Shown: positions 1 to 10,400 of the stretch, piece after piece
Layout of the letters: every line of letters starts with the position of its first letter
Position numbering within the stretch: the first letter of the stretch is position 1
Assembly: GCA_964023205.1 (NCBI GenBank)
Contig: OZ026850.1
Span: 2,502,368 to 2,566,367 of the forward strand
Reading direction: 5' to 3'
Origin: Lutraria lutraria
Lineage: Eukaryota; Mollusca; Bivalvia; Venerida; Mactridae
Length of the DNA stretch: 64,000 bases
Position numbers and translations under genes: made by a program
The notes under the pieces: generated by a model
What the model saw: only the letters and a program-made list of their open reading frames with translations
What the model was told of the DNA's origin: nothing
Database searches by the model: none

Positions 1-794
1 TACATTATGGGTACAAAAGGGGCTACATGAGGGTAAGGATACAATTAAGAAAGAAAAAGGGGTCACATTAGCAATGTTCTTATTAAATGTATATTATCAT
101 GCATACTTAATGTTAGCCTAGACATGTAGCACAAACATACATGTACCATAAAACGCAGACATAAATTACACGCACGCTAACTGCCACCTTTAAATCAAAG
201 CTACAAACTGGCTAACAGTCAATTTTCAATTGCGTCTTCAAAAAATCTTTGTTTGCAGTAACATTACCTATTCACCATAAAAAGGTCCTGGCCTAACTTT
301 TTTTGGTCTTTGGAATGAATTTTTTTCAAAAAAAAAAATTCACTATTATAATTATGAACAAATTATTAAACAAAACACAGAAATTTATCTGAGTACGGTT
401 AACGCAAACAAATGTTTTTCATGGATGGCCTAGACAAATAAGCTGCAGAGTAGACCTCTTTCAAGGATAAATATCATTATTTTCCCAATCCAACAAGGCA
501 TGTCTAAAATCCATTCAGTTTATTTTAATTCTTGGTAAGAAAACATTTACAGACGGACGCAAAATGCAATAAAAGACACATCATCTCACTTTCTTACAGC
601 TGTCCCCAAGACTAGGCCAGCTGCTCTGAATTAAAGGTAGATTATTATACTAGACTACCAATATAAACAAGGGTGTGATTAGTTGCTGATCAGAGGGGAG
701 AAATTTATTTTGTCACATCATTGAATATGGCCGCATTTCAATAGTCAATTTCTATGCATTATTTACATTCACTAAACGAACATTTGAGAAGAAT
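1..794. other. No gene recognised; AT-rich
   Basis: I looked on the minus strand for the missing LBD helices 9-12 and AF-2 of the receptor and found no convincing exon here. No repeat recognised. Confidence 0.5.
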
Positions 795-1060
795 GGTCTA
801 ACCCCAGCCACTACCACACTAATCCCTTCCCCTACCATGCTAACCCCTCCCACTACCACACTAATCCCTCCCCTACCTCACTAACCCCTCCCCCTATCAC
901 ATGACCCCTCCCACTACCACACTAAACCCTCCCACTATCACACTAAACCCTCCCACTACCACACTTACCCCTCCCAATATCACACTAAACCCTCCCACTA
1001 CCACAATAACCCCTCCCCTTACCACGCTAACCCATCCAACTTCCACACTAACCCCCTCCC
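795..1060. repeat. CCCACTACCACACTA-type minisatellite
   Basis: Imperfect tandem copies of a ~19-20 bp unit built on 'taacccctcccactaccaca', variably decayed, about 13 copies. The small open frames on both strands here are products of the repeat, not genes. It lies just downstream (receptor sense) of version B of the LBD exon. Confidence 0.85.
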
Positions 1061-1205
1061 AATTGATCTTATATACAGATTTATGTGTTTCAAAACAATG
1101 GTCCCATGTTAATTCAATCATATCAGCAGAAAAATCACACTCTTGTAAAAAATAAATCTTCCGAAATGTTTACAAAGCAGTAAAGTTCACCACGGTACTA
1201 CTGAC

Positions 1206-1439
1206 CTGGAAATGTTATCACGATAGATTTTAAAATTATGGTCTCTTGAAAAGTAAGGTTTAAAGCCAATACATCGGCTACTTGACCAATTTTTATCGAA
1301 CAGTATTCTTCAGGAAATATTTTGTTTATTTCATCCAAATGATATTCCTTGTTCCATGGCAGAGTGGCAATATTCAAAGACGACTGAATGCATTTTCCCA
1401 GTGCACGAAACTGAATCATGCCATGCTCAAATCGTGAAG
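1206..1439 (-). CDS. Nuclear receptor LBD exon, helices 5-8, version B (probably alternative to A)
   Basis: Exactly 234 bp, acceptor tatgtttcag before 1439, donor CCAG|gtcagt at 1206, phase 1 on both sides, joining to the 3611-3839 exon with an Ala codon. It begins [17 protein letters not shown] and ends [17 protein letters not shown]. The fixed points shared with version A are SRF, PWNK-x-YHL, K-I-x-P and the terminal IVITFP; the stretches between differ widely. A single LBD holds one such segment, so including both would duplicate helices 5-8. Mutually exclusive splicing is the simplest reading. Alternatives are a decaying duplicate or an exon of a second partial receptor gene. Confidence 0.88.
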
Positions 1440-4400
1440 CTGAAACATAAATATTAATTAAGATAGGTTTTAGCACAAAGGATGAAACAAACAAGCAGAT
1501 GATTGGTAGCTGGATGCTGAATCAACTTCATTACCAATCAATATATGTGTTCAATAAAAAAAGTACCAATAAAGACTTTAATTCCAAAATCAATACTTCC
1601 CAATTTCAAAGTAAAAAAAACATCTGACAATTTTTTTACTGAAATGTTTAAACATCACATACTAAATTTTACTTGATTAATATTGTTCAGACTTGAAGGA
1701 TAACAAAATCAAACGCACCCATTTTGTACTTCGTTATACATTTTCGTGACCTTTTATAAATCAATGAAATTTTTCACACACTGTCAAATGACTGATTTTT
1801 TCTGAATTGGTCAGTACAGACAATTTCCCCAAAATGTGAAAAAAAACGCTGTATTTTTGGGCGTAAAAATCCACCATAAAATATATGGTTATCTGACTAT
1901 GCAATAAAAATATCCAGATTTATCTTATTTCAAAATTACCATTTTAATTACCTGGTTCGCACTTCTTTTATATAAGTCAGCAAAATTTTTAGAAAAAAAC
2001 AACGATAATGTTAGTATCCAAAGAATTTCAACTACAAAAAAAAAACACAAATAACACTACACCCTATCTAGCATCCAACTACCGAATCACACAAGGTGCA
2101 AGCTATAGATTTCAGAGAAACATCTTTGGCATCACATGCAAGCATTAACAAACCTGGGAAAGTTATGACAATGCCTTTCAGTAAAACACACTCCTCCATT
2201 GTGAGGTACAACCTGTGCACTTCAGATATAAAGTTCATCTTAGCTTCGAGGTGATTTAACGGGTAAATTTTGGTCAATTCCTCTAAATGATAATCCTTGT
2301 TCCATGGAGTCGTGGTGACCCTGGATCCCGTTCTCATGCAAATTCCGTATTTCGGCATTTTTATCATTTGAAAGTCAAATCTAGAAACTGAAATATGGCA
2401 TTTCTAAGTAAATTTGTATTCCATATTAAATACTGGTACACATATACATCATGGAAACAGACCCGCCTCCGTGGTCGAGTGGTTAAGGTCGTTGGTTTGT
2501 TAAGGTCGTTGGTTTCAAATCACTATAACCTCTCACTGATAGAGGGTCATGGGTTCTAGCCCCGCTACCGACCATGTATCTTTATGTGAGAAAGTAGGCA
2601 GTTGCTTACGGAGGATGGGAGTCTAGTACTGGTTCTTCTCAGGAACAATGCTTAGGTGAACTGTCATACGCATATGACTCTGACTGTTGAAAAGGGGCGT
2701 AAAACTCAATATAAACAAACAAACAAACATCATATTAACAATTGAATATTTTGTGAAGAAACCAGCAGTCAACGTCAGAACTTGGCTTAGCGGAGTTTTC
2801 GAGTTAAGTCAGATTCTAGACTTCTACTACATGATATTGCTCTCTTCCACTTTTAATATACAGCAAATTAACTTGATTATTCCAATTTACATACAGGGTA
2901 CATCATTTCCAACATAATATTGAAGTGTCAACAAACTAGGCAACTATCTTTGGTAATACAGTACAACCTCTCCAGAGCAGCCCTCTCTTGAGCAACAACC
3001 TCCCTTCAAAAACAGCATGATTTCTCCCACTGCAGATTTAACTATTCATTCAACCTCTCTAGAGCAACAACCTCTCAACAACAACATATTTTTGCTACTC
3101 CTAAAGGGTGTTGCTTTGGAGAGGTTGCACTGTACACACAAAGACACCAAGATTAAAATTGTTTTGGCGGAAATTGTGAACAAAAATACTCCATGACTCT
3201 GCATGAATTTGTCAAACACTTCTAGTTTAAACTTATTTACTTTACATCGAATGTAGAGCAAGTTCTTACAACTTATATTAACTTTATGTACTCTTGATGA
3301 CTGCTTCCTGGGTTCTGACAAGTTCTCGCACCAAAAGAAGGGATTGTGAAGGTTCCGGTCAAATTCCGCCACTGACGGGATTCGAACCCGCAACCTTCGG
3401 TTAGGATTCCGACGCTCTAACCCTACACCACTTCTCCTCAAATAAATCCATGGTCCCAACCAGGGATTGAACCCTTGACCTTGAGCACTGTAGGTGGGCA
3501 CTCAACCACATCCCTAAAGACTTTACACTAGAGCTAGGCTGTTGAAAGTTGCCCATATACTTATTCCTTAAATCACAACAAAGCATATTCAAGATATTGC
3601 AGTTACTTACCTTTCACAAGATTCACCTGATCGTCAATAAGTAAATCGGAGAATCCTGGAATAAATTTGGCGAACTTGACCAATTTTGAGATCATGTCTT
3701 CAATGAACTGAAGGGCTTCGATAAGAATCTGTTGACGATTGTCAATTTCGATACCCGTCTGGTTGTAGAAATCCAAGTATTCTTCCTTTGAAATATTTGA
3801 CATATCGCCAAAAACTTCCTTCTTTAACGTGTATTGTTCCTTTATATGAAAGAAACACAATTAATTATACATTTCAGGCTATATGAGTCAAAATGGAAAT
3901 AAGATTATAAACAAGATGTTATTAAAAATAGAAGCAATATGTAAATTAGAAAAGAAACAAGATGTTACTAAAAATAAAAACAATATGTAATTTAGGATAA
4001 AAACAAGACGTACCTAAAAATAGAAACAAGTTGTAGATTAGGACAGAAACAAGATGTTACTAAAAAAAGAAACAAGATGTTACTAAATATAGAAACAAGT
4101 TGTAAATTAGGATAAAAACAAGATAGTACTAAAAATAGAAAGAAGATTTAAATTAAGACAGACACGAGATGCTACTAAAAATAGAAGAAAAATAGTACTA
4201 AAAGTAGTAACAATGAATAAAACTGCATGAAGCAATCATTCACATTTGGCTTATTAGTTAATTTCTCTGAAAATAAAACAAGGCTACTCACAAGATACTC
4301 TGCATGTCTTTTTTTAATTTCTGCGCAAGAGAGTTTCGGCCTGTCAAACAATACAGAAGCTGCCATTACTAATGTTGAAACAATCTTATGAGCTTGTGTC

Positions 4401-7400
4401 AGGCTCATACCCTGTCCAACCACCACAGCTGGATTCTCAAAGCGATTCAACTGCTGCATTTGTATCTCCAAATCATCAATATTATCTGCTGTATACACAT
4501 CGTCTTCAAGGTCTTGTTTAATGTAATCATTTGCCACCTCAAAGGGATCATTAAAAGCAGGATCCATTTTGGTGGCTATAAGAACATTGTCTTCACAGTT
4601 TTCCGGTTTTGTGTTTATAGGAACACCAGTGTTAACTCCGTAAAGAACAACTGTTTTGTCATCATTTAGGGCACTTGGCTTTATGTCATTCATTTGGGTC
4701 ACGGGACCGTTAACTGTTTCCTGTTTCATATCAGTAGGCATATTGAGACTGCTAGTTAAGTCAGCCACATCAACATGATTTGTCTGTGAATTTAAGTTGC
4801 CATTGGTCATGAGTAATGTCTCAATTGGAGAGGGCTTAACAGAAGGGGGCTTAGAATCTTGTAGCTGCATCATATTATTGTCTTTCAACAAACTTTCAAT
4901 TGGAGATTCAGTAACTGAATTAGAAATGGGAGCATCAAAAGTGACTGGTATTCTTAAATCATCTTTCACTTCTGCTTTAAACTGGTTCATTGATGTTAAA
5001 CACTGATCTTGACCATTGTGATAAATCAACTTTTCATCAATTTCAGCAAGGATATCGACCTCGATCCCGCTGTCAGGTAGAAGGTCAAATGATTTTACAT
5101 TTACAGGAACATTTTGAATAGGAGTATCACCATTCATCAATAATTTTTCAATAGGGGTCTGGCCGGATGATTTTTCAGTTGGGCCTGTGGTAGCCATCAA
5201 ATGATTACCATAATTCTCATTAATAATTCCAGGGGCAGGCAACTCTGAAGATAAGAAATCTTCAAGCGACGTCTGCTGCGTTGGATTAACAGGTGTTTCA
5301 TCGTTCAACAATCTTTCGACAGCTGACGGCTCATCAGACGGTATCTCTTGGTAATTCATGACAAATTCAACAGGCATAGTCTCCGGTGATATCATTCCTA
5401 CTGAAGTCTTCTGGTTTTCCATCAATGACTGTATTATACTATTTGTGAGTGAACGATACAGGAAACCGTCTTCTGGATCATTGTCATCGTCATGACGTCT
5501 TTTACGAGCCGTCTGTGTTTTCATGGAACTTTGTAGACTTAAGGAAGTTATATCAGATGACAGCTCTTCAGGAGAACTTACACTTTGACCTAAAATCAAA
5601 CAATGGAACTCAAACTTAGACTGTAGATTTCAAACATACATGTATCAGGTAAAGTAGGATGGATTTGTTTGTGAACAAAAATGATTATAATTTGATCTTT
5701 TATCAATATTTCAATAATGTGTGTCAAAGAAATCTTTTTGTCTTACCTCATTGTTGAACTTACCTGTACAAATGCTAGCATCTTTAAGTGGACTGAACTG
5801 TATGAAGACCAGTACCTTTGAAGTGCACTTAATTGTACTAACTAATAATTTATGGTGAACATGCCTGTACTAACACTAGTACCTTTAAAGTGAACATAAT
5901 TGTACTAACATTAGTACCTTTAAAATGAACATAACTGTACTAACATTAGTACCTTTAAAATGAACATAACTGTACCAACTAGACTGGCTATAGTGAACTT
6001 ACCTGTACTATATGGAGACAGTGAGGAACTTACCAGTACTATATATGGAGATAGTGAGGAACTTACCTGTACTATATGGAGACAGTGAGGAACTTACCTG
6101 TACTATATGGAGACAGTGAGGAACTTACCTGTACTATATGGAGATAGTGAGGAACTTACCTGTACTATATGGAGACAGTGAGGAACTTACCTGTACTATA
6201 AGGAGACAGTGAGGAACTTACCTGTACTATATGGAGACAGTGAGGAACTACTTTTCGATGAACTTTCGCTCAATTTTCTCCCGTCACCATTACGGCTCCC
6301 GGCTTTTAAAGATTTCACTTCTCGATCATTTTGTCTCTTTCTTGTTATCGTGTATCTACCGATCTTTATAGCTATAAATAAAACAATCATACGCCGTCAA
6401 ACCCATGATAGTGGTTAACTCTGAATAAAAGCCAATCTGTGAATCACAGGGCTTTTTTTCCATCTATAACAGAGGCCGAAATTCGGTGACTTCCCAATTG
6501 CAAAAATGCTGTTTTTTTCCCAATTTTAGGCAAGAAATTCAAAAAATACTATTCAAACTCAGTAGTCTAACTCAAAATTTGGCCAAATATCGCGCTTGAA
6601 TTTCCGAATCCCAAAATAAAAGGCTAAGGCCACTTCCCAATTTTTGCAAAAAGGCCGTGAATCAAGGTCATTGCCTTAAAACTGGATGATTCATTTGATC
6701 AAAATGACCTCCGAATAAAGGCCACCTGTCAATAAAGGCCTCATTTTGTCTTTCTCAAAGATGGCCTTTGTTCCCAGATTACACTGTATAAACACTTGAA
6801 ACAATAAAAAATTTACTTTCACTCGTGGATTTGATACATTCCCGACCCAACAAACATTAAATTGATTAATCAATGTCATTTCTCAACATTTTCAGCAGAG
6901 CTCCTGAATTCTAAAATGATATTAAATGGTTTCCTGTAAAAAATACAATTTTTGAGAACTCTCCTACTGGAAAATAAAGTAAAATCTGTGTACTGAAGTC
7001 AAGGGAAGGCCTGTAAGTCAATACAAGGGATGATTGGTAGTCTAGTGGTAACAAGGTGGACTACAAAAAGTCATTGCGATGGCTCAGCGCAACACTATCG
7101 TAACTTGTTCTTATTTCAATATGAGTTACGACACTCTTACGCTCCGCCTGCCAAATTTTCTGATACGCTTTCTCAGTGTCCCTATGCCAAATACCTAGCC
7201 AAGTACTGTGTTAAGAAAAGCACAGGAACCAGACGAGTCATGAATCAGTGCTTTACACCTGACATGATAAAGAACTACGAAAACTTATTTGGCCTCAAAC
7301 GTGCCTCGTCAACATTTCCTTTGGAAATTTCATTGTCAAAGTCACTATAATGAGAATCAGTCCGATTCTACCTCACTTTCACTACCAAAACTAATGTTTT

Positions 7401-10400
7401 TATCCCTATCTGAATTATCAGCGTCCGATGCGAGCATGATAACGAATAAACACCTCCGGTTTTCCATTTCTTAAACACTATGTACCTATTTTACTAATTG
7501 AGATATCTCAATCAATTTTTCTCTTCCGTGAAGGTAAACCTTTATACGCTGTATATAACGCGTTTTCTGATTGGTCTAAAAACTTGGAATCCCAAAATAA
7601 TGCTTGTAGACAACCAATGAAATACGCCGACACAACTCGTCACTCGGGATTCAAAGGGAATTAAATCTCGACGACTTAACTCGTCACGCGGGAGAGCCGA
7701 TAAAGTTTAAACGGCGACGTAACTAGGCGCTTGGTATACGGATGTCGATACGGGCGACGAGTTTACTCGTCACTAGGGTCAAATGAGTTAAGGGTAGGGA
7801 TATAAATGCCCTGTTCTCCTGTATCTTATCTCCCCTCTCTCTGGGGCTGCCCAGAAATGACCAAAGCTGTCCAATGGGCCGTTAAATAATAGATACAGAT
7901 AAATGTAATCAGAATAAAGAATATTGAAACACATACCGTCTTTTGACATCCCAACCATGATGCATCTTTCATAGCGACATTTCGCGCATGTGAACTTTCT
8001 CGGAAACTCGATGCCTAATTTTTTCTCTTCCTTTGTACAAGAACATGTGAAATCTATTTTTGCCTTCTTCAGGGTACGGCGAAAAAAAGCCTACAATGCA
8101 ATAAGAATGACTGAAATCTTTGTCAACAAAGGACCAGTCCTAACAATATATAAACTAGAAATGTGTCCGGAAGACAAGAATGCCCCCGCTGAGAGATAAG
8201 TCAAAAAGGGGCCATCACTCCTGTGAAAATGTTTGGATTTTAACAGAAATCAAACTTGATCTGTATTTTATTATTACACACATTCAGGTAAAATATGAAA
8301 CGAATCCATGAAATATTTCTTGAGTTATTGCTCATAAACAAAAATTTGAACTGACAGACAGGGATAATATTATATGCCCTTCTGCTATTTCAAAAGGGGG
8401 CACAAAAACTAATTTGAAAAGTATTTTTTGTTATTCGGAAAAAGCAGCTAGAAAAAATAGACTGTGACCGTAAAAATCCTGGGACGGCACAGTTAAAGGT
8501 TGTTCAATTTAGTGGAAATCAGTAAATTTTTGATAGTCAATTTTAAAAGTTGAAATTAGTAAAATTGCAAGCCTTACCTTACACGCCTCGCACGTGTTTA
8601 CACCATAATGAAGACCAGACGCTTTATCGCCACAGATTTTACAGGGAGGTAACTCAGTGCCTGAAATATTTTAAACACATTGAACATAAATCTGAGCTAT
8701 TTAAATTATAGAAATATCCTTTTACAATTTCTTTTGTTTTACACCAATCGTCAACTTTATTTCAGTTTTAAACAGTGCAGATCGTGCCAGGACATACCCT
8801 CCCATGGAAATTCGACAACTATGTTGATATTCCTCCACATGTGCGTACCATAACTAAATTGGTATTTTTTATCTTATCTTGTTGACCATTGTCAACAGCT
8901 TAAGACACTAGTTCATACGTCTATTATAATTCATCGAATTGTACACAAGTTTTACGGAAATTTGTTCGTTAAATAGGAAAACGAACGCGACTCAGATTGA
9001 GTCGTTTACCTGTTAGCTTTTAAAGAACGAGTGGCTATGACGATGAACTGCAATGTAATGCATTAGTATCATCGTCAAAGACCTTCGACTAGTGAAGAAG
9101 TTGCCATTTCCTACAGGAAGTACTGGTTAGAAGTGAACCAGCTGTCGTATATAACTGAAAATTTGTTGAAAAACAGCTTTAAGCCCAAATGAATAAATAA
9201 GTATAAACAGAAGAGTTGTACTTACTCAATGGGGTCCAGCCACTGGTTTCCGACTTAGTCTCTGAGATTGAACTATCTTCCATGCCGGCCTTGTCATGGT
9301 TGAATTTAAATCCGACAAGCTCGATGCCTTTGGGGGAGTCACTCAAAGCAACTTCGCCACTTGATTTAGTCGATTTACTTCCAGTTGGACTTTTCGGAGT
9401 TATCTGATTGGTTGACTTAGACGTCAGTTTCGACGAGTTAGATGAAGACATTCTTGTAGACTGCTTGCTGGTTACTGGCTTGCCAATGATACCGTTAGAA
9501 CCGAAGTCTACAGTCACCATAGAAGGGGACATGACCTGTCTGCCCGGCATGCTCAAAGGGTTCTGAATAGGGGGCAGCTTCCTGTATACAGGGATCTGTA
9601 TGTCAGAATTCTTCTTTATGGTAGTGGAGGACATTGGGTTTATTATGTCATTATCATGCTGTAAATAATTAATTGATCATTTTGTAACCATAATACTAAC
9701 CTACATACTAGTCTTGTACTTATTTCATTTGAACAATATTTCATTGATCAAGGACACTATTTTTTACGGGAAGTGTTAGTTTATTTTCAGTATTTAGGTT
9801 ACAAATTCCAATCCATTCTAAGTTCAATGTAATCTTGAAAATTATGACAACGAACACATTTTCAGCAGGAACCTTAAGGAGATTTGATCAGGTACATATT
9901 TTTAACTACATATCAAATTTTGACAAAGATATATGTGTAGAGGAATTATAGACTCTGGATGCCAAATTGGATGTATTAAAGTCCCATAAGCTTGTAAATT
10001 TATCCGTCGTAAAATTTTCTGTTTGTCCTATAACAGAGGAATCCGGTGTTGTTTCCTCCCGTGCATACTTTATAGCAAGAAAAAATGTTTCCGAGACCAC
10101 TATCGTATTTCTTTCAATATCATTAAAAAATACTACTTAAAGAACTGCTGTGTTTTCCCGCAGTCATGTTATGCACACGGCATAAAGTGACGTCACACGC
10201 TCTATATGTTTCCAGTTCACAAAAGCAAAAAGCACTGCAAAATGAATGTTTTTAGAAGAAAAAGGGGCTCGTTTTGTCAGTAATTATAATCTTGGGATAA
10301 TATCAGCAATTGCTTGTTTTTTTGCATAATTTTGATAGCAAAAAGCTAATGGGACTTTAACGGTCATAGACTTGAATGTCCCACCTATGTATAGTGCTAG

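Noticed and set aside
897..1155. Repetitive PPTTTLNPP-like and VVVGGFSV-like open frames
   Set aside because: Translations of the minisatellite at 795-1060 on both strands.
3046..3501. 151-aa minus-strand open frame
   Set aside because: Covers the dimeric SINE and the edge of a MITE; no splice context or domain.
7030..7350. 106-aa plus-strand open frame
   Set aside because: Contains a degenerate H1 hairpin copy inside a receptor intron.
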